From Pseudoflavonifractor sp. AF19-9AC (GTDB taxonomy: Bacteria; Bacillota; Clostridia; Oscillospirales; Oscillospiraceae), in the NCBI RefSeq assembly GCF_003478995.1, contig NZ_QUGI01000008.1:52129-116128 (forward strand): a stretch of 64,000 bases of DNA, in the 5' to 3' direction. How positions within the stretch are numbered: the stretch's first letter is position 1; each line of letters begins with the position of its first letter. Positions 25,443 through 33,843 of the stretch are shown here, in pieces. Under the pieces are notes generated by a model. It made no database searches. It saw only the letters and a program-made list of their open reading frames with translations, and was not told the origin of the DNA. The translations under genes were made by a program, and so were the position numbers.

Positions 25443-26534
25443 TCACAGCAGTCCGGTGGTGGCCAGAATCCGGGCCACCTGGCCCGCACGGTCAGACCAG
25501 GCAGCGGCGCTGGCGTGGGTCCGGCGGCGCTGGAAGACAAAGTCATGGGCCTCCCCCATGGCGTGCTGACAACATTGCAGAAATTCCTCCTCCGAGTGGG
25601 CAGAATACACCACGTCGGGGAAGAGCTCCACCTGGTCGGGCCAGAGCATGGACACCACCGGCTTGCCGGTGGAGAGGTATTCATAGAGGCGAGAGGGGAT
25701 CACATCGTCATAGGGGCGATCCAGCCGGAGAACATCCACCAGCACGTCGCAGCGGTACAGCCAGTCAGGTACCTCGGACAGGGGACAGGGGCCGGGGAAG
25801 ATGACGTTGGGCAGGCGGTGCAGACGGTGCAGCAGAGGGTTGTCCTCCTCCCGACCCAGCAGCACGAAGGTCCAGTCGGGCCGCTCCAGAGCGGCGAACA
25901 GCAGGGGGGAGAGATCCAGATCCTCCCATAAAGTGCCCACCCGTCCCAGCACGGGGCCGGTGATGTGAGGCAGGGGGTCGGGCCGGAGGGCGGTGTCCTG
26001 CCCGGAGAAGAGAGGATAGTTGACTCCGTTGGGCAGCAGGGCAATGTTGGCGCTGCAGGGGGAGAGCCGGTCCCGCAGCTGAGGGGAGGCGGCAAACACC
26101 AGATCGGCCGCTCCGGCCAGACTGCCCTCCCAGTCGGGGGAGAGGTCGGCCCACTCCCGGTCGCAGTCGTACACCAGTCCGCCGTATTCCAGGTGGTCCA
26201 GCAGATGGACGTGCTCCGGACTTGTGACCCAGAGCAGGGGGGCGGAGAAGCGGTGCCTTGCGGCCTTTTCCGCCACAAAGCGGCCCAGCCGCCGGTGGTC
26301 CATGCGGAAGAGGTGGCTGTATCGCTCTTCCACCGGGAGCAGCAGGGGCGGCAGGGTGTACACCGTCACGTTGGGACGCACCTTTTTCCCCTTCTGACGG
26401 AAGGAGCGGTCCATGCGGTCCCGGGCGGGGGAGAAGTATAAAATTTGAGTGTCCCGCAGGCGGGAAATGAGCTGTTGGGTGCGGCCGGGGGAGGAGCTCC
26501 AGGGCTCCCCCGCCAGACAGAGAATTTGCTTCAC
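25443..26534 (-). CDS. Glycosyltransferase family protein, GT-B fold (TuaH-like)
   Basis: This 363-residue protein starts at GTG 26534, with AGGAG about 9 nt upstream. It has a GT-B layout: N-terminal acceptor domain, LVYDCDREWADLSP and FAASPQLRDRL in the linker region, LPNGVNYPLF, and a C-terminal nucleotide-sugar domain with VGRVGTLW, FVLLGREEDNPL and the catalytic-type DDVIPSRLYEYLSTGKPVV with the E(x7)E-like end. It resembles the TuaH-type glycosyltransferases used for teichuronic acid or surface polysaccharides. The acceptor is unknown. It is a single gene divergent from the PAP2 gene. Confidence 0.82.
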   Translation of the reverse strand: MKQILCLAGEPWSSSPGRTQQLISRLRDTQILYFSPARDRMDRSFRQKGKKVRPNVTVYTLPPLLLPVEERYSHLFRMDHRRLGRFVAEKAARHRFSAPLLWVTSPEHVHLLDHLEYGGLVYDCDREWADLSPDWEGSLAGAADLVFAASPQLRDRLSPCSANIALLPNGVNYPLFSGQDTALRPDPLPHITGPVLGRVGTLWEDLDLSPLLFAALERPDWTFVLLGREEDNPLLHRLHRLPNVIFPGPCPLSEVPDWLYRCDVLVDVLRLDRPYDDVIPSRLYEYLSTGKPVVSMLWPDQVELFPDVVYSAHSEEEFLQCCQHAMGEAHDFVFQRRRTHASAAAWSDRAGQVARILATTGLL

Positions 26535-26577
26535 GGCGAGGTCTCCTGTTTCCTTGGGAAAATCGGGTGGTTCTGCC

Positions 26578-26606
26578 TTGCACGGCAGGAAAAAAGAAGG
26601 TATAAT
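26578..26606 (+). promoter_or_regulatory. Promoter of the PAP2-aminotransferase operon
   Basis: TTGCAC (26578-26583) and a consensus TATAAT (26601-26606) are separated by exactly 17 nt, 88 nt before the PAP2 start codon. Confidence 0.8.
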
Positions 26607-26693
26607 CAGGGCGGACAGACGGATGAACCGTCCGTCTTACCTTAAATTATAAGCGGCCGGATTGCTCCGGTCAAGAACGGAAGGATGGAAAAT

Positions 26694-27269
26694 ATGCTGG
26701 AAACCCTCTGCCAGATGGAGGGGCCCATTCTGCTGTGGATTCAGGAGGCTGTTCGTCAGCCCTGGCTGAATCCGCTGGTGGAGGTCTATACCCGTCTGGG
26801 CAACGCGGGCATTCTGTGGATTATACTCTCAGCGGTAATGCTGTGCTTTCCCAAGACCCGGAAGGCAGGCGCTTTGTCTCTGCTGGCCATGGTGCTGGGA
26901 CTGCTCTGTACCAATGTGGTTCTGAAGCATCTGGTGGGACGTACCCGCCCCTGGATTGACGTGGCGGGGCTCATTCCACTGGTGAACGAGCCCGACCCCA
27001 ATTCGTTCCCCTCGGGCCACACCTGCGCCGCCTTTGCGGCGGGGATTATTTGGGCCCGGGCCCTGCCCCGGACATGGATGCGGGTGACGGCAGTGATTTT
27101 GGCCGTGTGTATGGGCCTGTCCCGGCTGTATGTGGGTGTGCACTACCCCTCCGACGTGCTGGCGGGCGCGGTGGTGGGCAGCCTGTGCGCCTGGGGGGCC
27201 TGGGAGATCGGCCTTCGCATCAGTGGGTATTGGAAGAGACGAGAGGCGAATAAGAAAGAGGTGCAGTAA
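26694..27269 (+). CDS. PAP2-family membrane phosphatase (undecaprenyl-diphosphatase-like)
   Basis: This ~191-residue protein has about five membrane segments and the complete PAP2 tripartite motif: KHLVGRTRPW, FPSGHTCAA and SRLYVGVHYPSD. Catalysis runs through the two His and one Asp. PAP2 enzymes of this size hydrolyse lipid phosphates such as undecaprenyl diphosphate. I prefer ATG 26694 because the AAGGA site abuts the earlier ATG 26685. The downstream aminotransferase starts 1 nt after the stop, so the two are co-translated. Confidence 0.9.
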   Translation: MLETLCQMEGPILLWIQEAVRQPWLNPLVEVYTRLGNAGILWIILSAVMLCFPKTRKAGALSLLAMVLGLLCTNVVLKHLVGRTRPWIDVAGLIPLVNEPDPNSFPSGHTCAAFAAGIIWARALPRTWMRVTAVILAVCMGLSRLYVGVHYPSDVLAGAVVGSLCAWGAWEIGLRISGYWKRREANKKEVQ

Positions 27270-27270
27270 C

Positions 27271-28122
27271 ATGAAAAGTGTCGGCTACTACAACGGAGTG
27301 ATGGGCCCTCTGGAGGAGATGACCGTTCCCATGGGGGACCGGGCACTGTATTTCGGCGATGGAATTTATGAGGCCGCCCTGGTGGCAAACGGAATTGTGT
27401 TCGGTCTGGAGGACCATCTGGACCGGATGTACAACAGCCTGCGCCTGCTGGAGATCCCCTTCACCATGGAGCGGGAGCAGGTGCGGCAGGAGCTTTATAA
27501 GGTGATTGCCGCGGCGGAGGAGGCCCCGGTGCAGTTCCTCTACTGGCAGATCACCCGGGGCGTCTGTCCCCGGAACCACCCCTTCCCGCCCAAGGAGGTG
27601 ACCCCCTCCCTGATGATCTATGTGAAGCCCCACGCCATGAAGCCCCTGGACAAGCCCTATAAGCTCATCTCCATGGAGGACATCCGCTTCAAGCTGTGCA
27701 ACATCAAGACCCTGAACCTCATTCCCAGCGTACTGGCCAACCAGCGGGCGGTGGAGCATGGCTGTGACGAGGCAGTGCTCCACCGGGGCAGCCGGGTCAC
27801 CGAGTGCGCCCACAGCAACATCTCCATCTTGAAGGACGGCGTGCTGCGCACCGCCCCCACCGACGAGCTCATTCTGCCCGGCGTCACCCGCAAGCATCTG
27901 CTGGCCCTGGCCCGGGAGCGCGGCATCCCCGTGGAGGAGAAGCCCTTCTCCATGGTGGAGCTCATGAACGCCGACGAACTGCTGGTCACCTCATCCAGCG
28001 CCCTGTGCATCCCTGTGGAGTCGGTGGACGGCATCCCCGTGGGCGGCAAGGACCCGAAGCTTCTGAAGCTTCTCCAGGACGCCTACCTGGAAAAGTTCCA
28101 TCGGGAGACCCAGCCCCAATAA
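27271..28122 (+). CDS. Class IV aminotransferase, D-amino-acid transaminase-like
   Basis: This 283-residue PLP enzyme has the fold-type IV layout: GDRALYFGDGIYEA near the N-terminus, the PLP lysine in CNIKTLNLIPSVLA, and SRVTECAHSNISI where D-alanine transaminases have a VTE-x-SxSN motif. It probably interconverts D-alanine or D-glutamate and their keto acids for peptidoglycan; a branched-chain or ADC-lyase role is less likely. It starts directly after the PAP2 stop codon and shares its promoter, and a strong terminator follows. Confidence 0.88.
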   Translation: MKSVGYYNGVMGPLEEMTVPMGDRALYFGDGIYEAALVANGIVFGLEDHLDRMYNSLRLLEIPFTMEREQVRQELYKVIAAAEEAPVQFLYWQITRGVCPRNHPFPPKEVTPSLMIYVKPHAMKPLDKPYKLISMEDIRFKLCNIKTLNLIPSVLANQRAVEHGCDEAVLHRGSRVTECAHSNISILKDGVLRTAPTDELILPGVTRKHLLALARERGIPVEEKPFSMVELMNADELLVTSSSALCIPVESVDGIPVGGKDPKLLKLLQDAYLEKFHRETQPQ

Positions 28123-28125
28123 GAC

Positions 28126-28156
28126 AAAAAAGGACGCCCATCGGGCGTCCTTTTTT
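28126..28156. terminator. Bidirectional terminator
   Basis: GGACGCCC/GGGCGTCC (28132-28139 with 28143-28150) is flanked by AAAAAA on the left and TTTTTT on the right, so it can terminate the aminotransferase gene (+) and the acyltransferase operon (-). Confidence 0.92.
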
Positions 28157-28221
28157 CATAATTTCATTGTGTACCACTCGGCCCAACAGCCCCGCTAAAC
28201 GGGCGCGGCGGGGAAGCTCCC

Positions 28222-29283
28222 TCACAGCAGCAGACGGGATAGAGAAAACCGGGCGAGCACAGCTGCCAGCAGAAAGGAGAGCAGCACCGTCACAGTGATC
28301 TGGATAAGCAGAGCGGGAACGGGGCCTGCAATCAAGTCTGTTTCCAGCAGGCGATCAATCACCTTAAGCAGCAGAGGATGGATCCAAAAGACGCCGAAGG
28401 ACAGCCGAGACAGGTGTGCCAGCGGGGCGGCCGCATGCTGTTCCGCTTGCGGGTATTTCTGGAACAGAGTGCGCATCCCCACAAACAGCGCCGCTGCCAC
28501 AAAATAGTGACTGATCCGGTAACCGCTCTGGGAGGGCAACGGGATGGACTGAGGGGTGGCAGTAGTAAGATCCACCCACAGATCCATACAATACCCTGCC
28601 ATACCGGCCAGATAGATCCCAATCCGCGCCCGCCGGGAAAACTCTGTCGTACCCAGCAGAAAGCCCAGAATAAAGTAGCCCAGCAGTCCCTCCACCATGG
28701 GAAGATAGACATAGACAGAGGCTTCAAAGGGCAGGAAGCTGTTTATTAAGGGGAGAATGGAGGAGGGGAAGGCCGCTACTGCCAACAGGCTCACCATATG
28801 CGCCCGGCTCCCATACCGAGCAAGGACCTCCAGAACAGGGACCAGCAGATAGATGCCCAAAATGGCGTAGAGAAACCACATGTGGTAACAGCTGCCGCCA
28901 GTGAACAGGGTGCGGAAATAGTTAAAAAGGCCGGAGGAGAGGCTGGGAGGCGGTGTTTGCACCAGCAGATAAATCCCATTCCAGAAAACCAGGGGAAGAA
29001 GCAGTCGGGGCAGACGACGGCGGTAAAAGGGCATGGGAGCGGAGACGGTGGGCGTCCGAAGAAACAGATAGCCGCTGATCATGAAAAACAGGGGAACGCC
29101 CGCGCGGTTGATGGGATTTTGGAGCAGACAGAGATACCACAGGGGCTGTTCCAGCCACTGGGGATTTACAAGAAGAGGGGCCGTGGCATGGACAATGACC
29201 ACCAGCAAAATGGCCAGCACCCTCAGCCCATCTAGATAGGCCAGCCGGGACGGGGGCGGGGCGGATTTGAGGGCGGTGCTCAT
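28222..29283 (-). CDS. Acyltransferase 3-family membrane protein
   Basis: This 353-residue protein has about ten membrane segments and the acyltransferase_3 features: YLDGLRVLAILLVVIVHAT with the conserved catalytic-type His, GVPLFFMISGYLFL and FYRRRLPRLLLPL. Such proteins O-acetylate cell-surface sugars or peptidoglycan. Its ATG overlaps the stop of the anti-sigma gene (ATGA, 29280-29283), so it is the third gene of the sigma-factor operon and a likely output of that regulon. The exact acceptor is not inferable. Confidence 0.88.
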   Translation of the reverse strand: MSTALKSAPPPSRLAYLDGLRVLAILLVVIVHATAPLLVNPQWLEQPLWYLCLLQNPINRAGVPLFFMISGYLFLRTPTVSAPMPFYRRRLPRLLLPLVFWNGIYLLVQTPPPSLSSGLFNYFRTLFTGGSCYHMWFLYAILGIYLLVPVLEVLARYGSRAHMVSLLAVAAFPSSILPLINSFLPFEASVYVYLPMVEGLLGYFILGFLLGTTEFSRRARIGIYLAGMAGYCMDLWVDLTTATPQSIPLPSQSGYRISHYFVAAALFVGMRTLFQKYPQAEQHAAAPLAHLSRLSFGVFWIHPLLLKVIDRLLETDLIAGPVPALLIQITVTVLLSFLLAAVLARFSLSRLLL

Positions 29284-30704
29284 GGGATGACCAGCATGAT
29301 GCCGGTGGGAGAACCGTCGGCATCACGCAAATAGGGGTAGTCCAGGGACCAGTATTCCAGCAGCGTGACCGGAGCAGTGAGCACCCCGTCCTCCAGAACG
29401 ATATACTGAGGAACCGTCCGGGAGGAACTGACCATATAATCGAGATCCACGGGTTCTCCGTTGACCTGACAGTAGTCTTCTCCCACTGTCATGGTGAGGG
29501 TGACACCTCGGTAAGTGGCGGTGGCCGTCTGAGTTTCCTCGTCCCAACGGTAGTCGGCCCCCAGCTTCCGGCACAGCTCCTCCACCGGGAAGCGGAAGTC
29601 ACCGTACCCCTCCGGCACGATTTCCGTGCAGGTGAAGGGGTAGAGGTTGTCCGGCAGCTGGGCGGGAAAGGGGGCAGAGCCGTCTGCCGGGAACTCGGTG
29701 TCCCCGTAGATGATGGATTCCACCTGGCTGAGATCCACCACGGTGTCCAGCTGGTCGTTTATACCGCCAAGCTGCATGCGGGTGAGGATGGTGCCGGCCT
29801 TCATCCGCAGGAAGAAACTATCTTCCGCTGTATCCAGAAAGCTGGAATAATAGCTCTCATCCGGCTCCTCCAGGAGCTCTGCGTCGATGGAGAAGGAGGT
29901 GGGCGTGAGGATAAATTCCCGCAGAATTCCCCTGTACCCAGTATAGGGGTTGCAGGTGACCTCTGCATTGGGGGTCAGGCGGATAGACTCCACTACATCG
30001 TCCAGGGGAATTTCCACGGCACAGTCCTCCCCCATGAAGCCAACCCAGAAGCGCAGCGGATGTTCCATGGGGCCCAGATAGGAGCTGAATTGAATGTCGA
30101 TCTGCCAGGAGCGGCTGTGGTCAGTGGGATTGGGCAGCTCCCGGCTGCTGGTGCTGCCCGTCCGGTCGGCTGTATCCAGGTTCCCGCTTTGGGAGAGGCT
30201 GCTTCGGAAGGTACACGGTCCGGTAGAGCCGCTCTCCAGCAGACCGTTTACCATCTCCTCGCCCCAGAATGCCCGGTGGGTCTCGGCGATGACCCGGTTG
30301 CTCATGAGATCCTCGGCGGCCCGGTCGTTGAGCGCCTCCACGGTCACCTGGGCGTAGAGGTTCTGCCCGTCGTAGAGGCAGCTGCCTACAGTGAGGCGGT
30401 AGTCCTGATTTTCAGCGGTGTCCAGAGCGGTCTGCACGTAGGGCTCCAGTTGGCTGGTGTCGCCCCGGAAGAAGAGCTCCAGCACCCCAGCACGGGAAAC
30501 AGCGGCTGCCGTGGCAGTGAGCAGCACCAGCGCAGCGGCCAGCAAGAGGGAACGTTTCAGAAGACGCTTGCGCCCAATTTTCTTGGGCGCGGCGGGGGCG
30601 TCCAGAGTGGCGTTTACCCGGTTTAAAATGGATTGCTCTTCCAGCTGAGGATATTCCTCTGGTAGATCCAGCTCGTCCCACAGCTCATGCATGTGGCTTT
30701 GCAT
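29280..30704 (-). CDS. Membrane anti-sigma factor-like protein with copper-amine-oxidase-N-like domain
   Basis: This 474-residue protein has a short cytosolic N-terminus (HELWDELDLPEEYP, then LNRVNATLDAP), a basic stretch IGRKRLLKRS, one membrane segment at ~49-68, and a large outer region. The membrane-proximal part is DUF4179-like (GDTSQLEPYVQTAL), as in clostridial anti-sigma proteins. Near the C-terminus, FPVEELCRKLGADYRWDEET resembles the copper-amine-oxidase-N repeat, a wall-binding module. ATG 30704 has GGAGG and overlaps the ECF sigma gene by 20 nt, so it probably holds that sigma factor inactive. The signal is unknown. Confidence 0.75.
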   Translation of the reverse strand: MQSHMHELWDELDLPEEYPQLEEQSILNRVNATLDAPAAPKKIGRKRLLKRSLLLAAALVLLTATAAAVSRAGVLELFFRGDTSQLEPYVQTALDTAENQDYRLTVGSCLYDGQNLYAQVTVEALNDRAAEDLMSNRVIAETHRAFWGEEMVNGLLESGSTGPCTFRSSLSQSGNLDTADRTGSTSSRELPNPTDHSRSWQIDIQFSSYLGPMEHPLRFWVGFMGEDCAVEIPLDDVVESIRLTPNAEVTCNPYTGYRGILREFILTPTSFSIDAELLEEPDESYYSSFLDTAEDSFFLRMKAGTILTRMQLGGINDQLDTVVDLSQVESIIYGDTEFPADGSAPFPAQLPDNLYPFTCTEIVPEGYGDFRFPVEELCRKLGADYRWDEETQTATATYRGVTLTMTVGEDYCQVNGEPVDLDYMVSSSRTVPQYIVLEDGVLTAPVTLLEYWSLDYPYLRDADGSPTGIMLVIP

Positions 30705-31245
30705 AGGGGGTGCCTCCTTCCTCCGCCAGTCGTGCTTTCAGCCGCTTCCGCCCCCGGGCGAGCCGGCTTTTGGCGGCGGACAGACCCAGCCCCAGCTGAG
30801 GGGCAATCTGGTTCAGCGGCTCTTCCTCGTAGTAATAGCGCAAAAACAGAGTGCGGTCAGGCTCCTCCATGTCCTCCACCAGGGTGCGCAGGTGGCGGTG
30901 AAGCGCCTCGTTTTGAGCCAGTTCCTCCGGACCGGGGCGGCTGTCAGGCAGAGTGTCCGACAGGTCCTGGATCGCCTGGTGGCGGCGCAGGCGGCTGATG
31001 GCCAGGTTCCGGGCCGCTACCGCCAGCCAGGGACGCAGGGGACGCTCCGGGTCCAGATTGTCCCGGAACCGCCACAGGGCCAGAAAGGTGTCCGACACCA
31101 CTTCCTCCAAATCTTCACGTGCGGGATTGGGGGCCATGACACGGGCGGAGACGGCGGTGAGATAATGAGTGTAGAGACGGATCGTCTGCTCCAGGGCGTG
31201 TCGGTCCCCTGCTTGGAGGGCCAGAATCAGGGCTGCTTCGTCCAA
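30685..31245 (-). CDS. ECF-type RNA polymerase sigma factor
   Basis: This 186-residue sigma factor starts at TTG 31245, with AGGAGGAAG upstream and no ATG nearby. Region 2 shows DLEEVVSDTFLALWRFRDNL and WLAVAARNLAISRLRRHQ. Region 4 shows LFLRYYYEEEPLNQIAPQLG and SAAKSRLARGRKRLKARL, the helix-turn-helix for the -35 box. It directs transcription of a stress or envelope regulon. The downstream anti-sigma-like gene overlaps its end, and an acyltransferase follows in the same operon. Confidence 0.93.
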   Translation of the reverse strand: MDEAALILALQAGDRHALEQTIRLYTHYLTAVSARVMAPNPAREDLEEVVSDTFLALWRFRDNLDPERPLRPWLAVAARNLAISRLRRHQAIQDLSDTLPDSRPGPEELAQNEALHRHLRTLVEDMEEPDRTLFLRYYYEEEPLNQIAPQLGLGLSAAKSRLARGRKRLKARLAEEGGTPYAKPHA

Positions 31246-31354
31246 GGAACTTCCTCCTCTCTGTCGTTGGAATGGGAAAACAACCGGCGGGGTGTCTTCA
31301 GTTCTAGGTACGCCGAAGGAATGGGCGTGGTCGCGGAAATATAAAAATTTTTTC

Positions 31355-31395
31355 GTAAAAAACAGCCCGCGCCGGCAGAACAGTCCGGCGCGGGC
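31355..31395 (-). terminator. Terminator of the uracil-DNA glycosylase gene
   Basis: A perfect 11-bp stem (31365-31375 with 31385-31395) is followed on the minus strand by TGTTTTTTACG. It lies 13 nt past the stop codon of the glycosylase gene. Confidence 0.88.
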
Positions 31396-31407
31396 ATAGG
31401 TATTCCA

Positions 31408-31977
31408 TCAGTAGGTGTGGGTGCATACTTCCCGAATCTTTTTCTCCAGCTCCTTCAAATCCACAAAGGTGTCCGGCCGCTTGGAGGGATCCCGGAGGAT
31501 GGCGGCGGGGTGGTAGAGGGCAGTCATCCAGACCCCGGACTTCTCTACCCACTGCCCGTGCTCCTTGGTGATCTTGTAGTCGGGCTTGATGAGGCGCATG
31601 GCGGCGATGCGGCCCAGACACACGATGATTTTGGGGCGGATAAGGGCCACCTGGTTGCGCAGGTATCCGATGCAGGCGTCCTGCTCGGTGTTTAGAGGGT
31701 CCCGGTTCTGGGGCGGGCGGCATTTGACGATGTTGCCGATATACACGTTACGCTGCCGGCTCAGGTCGATGAGCTCCAGCATGGCGTCCAGCAGCTTTCC
31801 GCCCCGGCCCACAAAGGGCTCCCCCTGGAGGTCCTCGTTTTCCCCCGGTCCCTCGCCGATGAGCATAACCTCTGCGTTCCGGGGCCCTACCCCGAAGACC
31901 ACGTTGTGCCGGGTGTCCGCCAGGGCGCATTTCTGACAGCTTTTGCAGGTTTGCTCCAGTGCCTCCCAATTCAGCAT
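31408..31977 (-). CDS. Uracil-DNA glycosylase, family 4 (iron-sulfur)
   Basis: This 189-residue enzyme has the family 4 motifs: C14/C17 in CKSCQKCALADTRHN, a second Cys pair near 86 and 102, the active-site motif GEGPGENEDLQG, NIVKCRPPQNRDP, CLGRIAAM and the HP motif TALYHPAAILRD. It removes uracil from DNA after cytosine deamination; the [4Fe-4S] cluster is structural. ATG 31977 has AAAGGAGG at good distance. It is monocistronic, divergent from the aspS T-box operon, with an extended -10 promoter upstream and its own terminator. Confidence 0.95.
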   Translation of the reverse strand: MLNWEALEQTCKSCQKCALADTRHNVVFGVGPRNAEVMLIGEGPGENEDLQGEPFVGRGGKLLDAMLELIDLSRQRNVYIGNIVKCRPPQNRDPLNTEQDACIGYLRNQVALIRPKIIVCLGRIAAMRLIKPDYKITKEHGQWVEKSGVWMTALYHPAAILRDPSKRPDTFVDLKELEKKIREVCTHTY

Positions 31978-32015
31978 CGTCCGGTTCCTCCTTTGTCAGG
32001 TTTTGAATTGCACTC

Positions 32016-32024
32016 AGTATAGCA
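32016..32024 (-). promoter_or_regulatory. Extended -10 promoter of the uracil-DNA glycosylase gene
   Basis: TGCTATACT on the minus strand (TATACT at 32016-32021) forms an extended -10 site about 40 nt before the start codon. No good -35 hexamer is visible. Confidence 0.5.
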
Positions 32025-32128
32025 CAGATAAAACCAGAGGGAAAGCCCTTCTCGGCTATCAGGGAGGCGGCGAAAAAACACACAAAATACTCTCTTGCAT
32101 CATCACACTGAATTGGCAAAATTTTGTC

Positions 32129-32158
32129 TTGACAGCGGGGGCGAGCATGTTTTATAAT
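32129..32158 (+). promoter_or_regulatory. Promoter of the aspS-gatCAB operon
   Basis: Consensus TTGACA (32129-32134) and consensus TATAAT (32153-32158) are 18 nt apart. The start falls just before the T-box leader. Confidence 0.88.
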
Positions 32159-32164
32159 TCGCCC

Positions 32165-32450
32165 ATAATAATTCGAAAGGCGCCGACGAAGACCGCGCCC
32201 CACGGCATCCAACAGAGAGACCGGGCCACCGTGCTGAAAGCCTGGTTGGGAGAGACGGGGCAGCGCAACACTTCTGAGCTGACAGTTCGAAGGGAGAATT
32301 CCTCCGCTTGAGGGCTGTCCGTCTTCCCCACGTTACCGGGGCTCGAAAGAGGTCTCTTGTTGGAGAGGCAACGCGGGTGGTACCGCGGAATCATGGAAAC
32401 GGTGATTTCGTCCCGGGGTGTATTGTTTTTGATACACCCCGGGCTTTTTG
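32165..32450 (+). promoter_or_regulatory. T-box riboswitch upstream of aspS
   Basis: The T-box sequence AACGCGGGTGGTACCGCG lies at 32370-32387, followed by a terminator. Stem I can be drawn with lower pairings GCGC/GCGC (32180-32183, 32263-32266) and GCCCC/GGGGC (32197-32201, 32257-32261), and an upper CCAAC/GUUGG helix. The specifier loop then holds GAGAGAC, giving GAC (Asp, 32254-32256) as the likely codon. Uncharged tRNA-Asp (or a related tRNA in this transamidation system) should stabilise the antiterminator and allow transcription of aspS-gatCAB. The T-box call is firm; the codon is inferred from hand folding. Confidence 0.92.
32412..32449 (+). terminator. T-box-controlled terminator before aspS
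   Basis: A perfect 12-bp stem (32412-32423 with 32432-32443) is followed by CTTTTT. It competes with the antiterminator formed by the T-box sequence. Confidence 0.92.
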
Positions 32451-32496
32451 TTTGTCCGGGGCGTATCACAAGACCAGAAAGGAACGGTTGATTGTG

Positions 32497-33816
32497 ATGA
32501 AATTTGTAGTAGGAAGTCCCGAACAGCAGATCAGTGCCCGGATGGTGGCCTCGGGGGAACTGGATGGACAGCAGGTCACGGTCCACGGCGCGGTCCACGC
32601 CCTGCGCCGCCTGGGCGGCATCGCCTTTTTGACCCTGCGCATGGCGGACGGACTTTTGCAGTGTGTGTGCCCGCCGGAGATTGAGCCGGAGGGGCTTGGC
32701 GAGGAGTGCGCCGTCCGGGTAACCGGCCTGGTGCGTCCCGAGGAGCGGGCCCCCGGCGGCCGGGAGCTGGCGGTGGAGGGCGTGGAGGTCCTTTCCCGCC
32801 CAGCGGCTCCCATGCCGGTGCCCGTGGCCAAGCGGAAGCTGAACCTGAGCCTGGACACCGAGCTGTCCCTGCGGCCGGTGGTGCTGCGGGCCCAGCGGGA
32901 GCGGGCGGTGTTCCGCATCCAGGCGGGGCTGTGCCGGGCCTTCCGGGAGTACCTCACCATCCAGGGCTTTACCGAAATTCACACCCCCAAGATCGTCCAC
33001 GCCGGAGCCGAGGGCGGCAGCAACATCTTCCGCCTGGACTACTTCGGCCGCAAGGCCTTCCTGGCCCAGTCCCCCCAGTTCTACAAGCAGACCATGGTGG
33101 GGGTATTCGAGCGGGTCTTTGAGGTAGCTCCCGTCTTCCGGGCGGAGAAGCACTCCACTCAGCGGCACCTGAACGAGTACACCTCCCTGGACTTTGAGAT
33201 GGGCTATATCCGCTCCTTTGAGGAGGTCATGGACATGGAGGCGGGCTTCTTGAAGTACGCCGTGGACCTTTTGGGCCGGGAGTGCAGCCGGGAGCTGGCC
33301 CTGCTTGGGGTGGAGCTGCCCCGGGCGGACCAGATTCCCGTGGTCCGCTTCGACGAGGCCAAGCGCCTGGCGGCCGAGAAGTACGGCCGGGCCATCCGGG
33401 ACCCCTTCGACCTGGAGCCGGAGGAGGAGCACAACATCGGCCACTACTTCAAGGAGGAGTACGGCGCCGACTTCGTCTTTGTCACTCACTACCCCACCAA
33501 GAAACGCCCCTTCTACGCCATGGATGACCCGGAGGACCCCCGCTACACCCTGTCCTTCGACCTGCTGTTCCGGGGACTGGAGGTGACCACCGGCGGACAG
33601 CGCATCCACGACTACCAGCAGCAGGTGGATAAGATGCTCTCCAAGGGGATGCACCCGGAGGAGTTTGAGAGCTACCTCATGATCCACAAGCACGGCATGC
33701 CCCCCCACGGCGGCCTGGGCATCGGTCTGGAGCGGCTCACCGCCCAGCTGTGCGGGCTGGACAACGTGCGCCGGGCCAGCCTGTTCCCCCGTGACCGGAG
33801 CCGGCTGGAGCCCTGA
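32497..33816 (+). CDS. aspS: Aspartyl-tRNA synthetase, archaeal type (probably non-discriminating)
   Basis: This 439-residue class II synthetase is of the short archaeal/eukaryal AspRS type, without the bacterial GAD insertion domain. An OB-fold anticodon domain occupies ~15-100. Motif 2 is FEVAPVFRAEKHSTQRHLNEY, motif 3 is GLGIGLERLTAQL, and AGAEGGSNIF and AQSPQFYKQ are typical. The linked gatCAB genes suggest that it also charges tRNA-Asn with Asp, which GatCAB then amidates. I use ATG 32497, which gives the standard N-terminus; AAAGGAA lies 12 nt before it, and GTG 32494 is an alternative. It is the first gene after the T-box. Confidence 0.93.
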   Translation: MKFVVGSPEQQISARMVASGELDGQQVTVHGAVHALRRLGGIAFLTLRMADGLLQCVCPPEIEPEGLGEECAVRVTGLVRPEERAPGGRELAVEGVEVLSRPAAPMPVPVAKRKLNLSLDTELSLRPVVLRAQRERAVFRIQAGLCRAFREYLTIQGFTEIHTPKIVHAGAEGGSNIFRLDYFGRKAFLAQSPQFYKQTMVGVFERVFEVAPVFRAEKHSTQRHLNEYTSLDFEMGYIRSFEEVMDMEAGFLKYAVDLLGRECSRELALLGVELPRADQIPVVRFDEAKRLAAEKYGRAIRDPFDLEPEEEHNIGHYFKEEYGADFVFVTHYPTKKRPFYAMDDPEDPRYTLSFDLLFRGLEVTTGGQRIHDYQQQVDKMLSKGMHPEEFESYLMIHKHGMPPHGGLGIGLERLTAQLCGLDNVRRASLFPRDRSRLEP

Positions 33817-33843
33817 ACAGACAAACAGAGAGGAGTATTTGCC

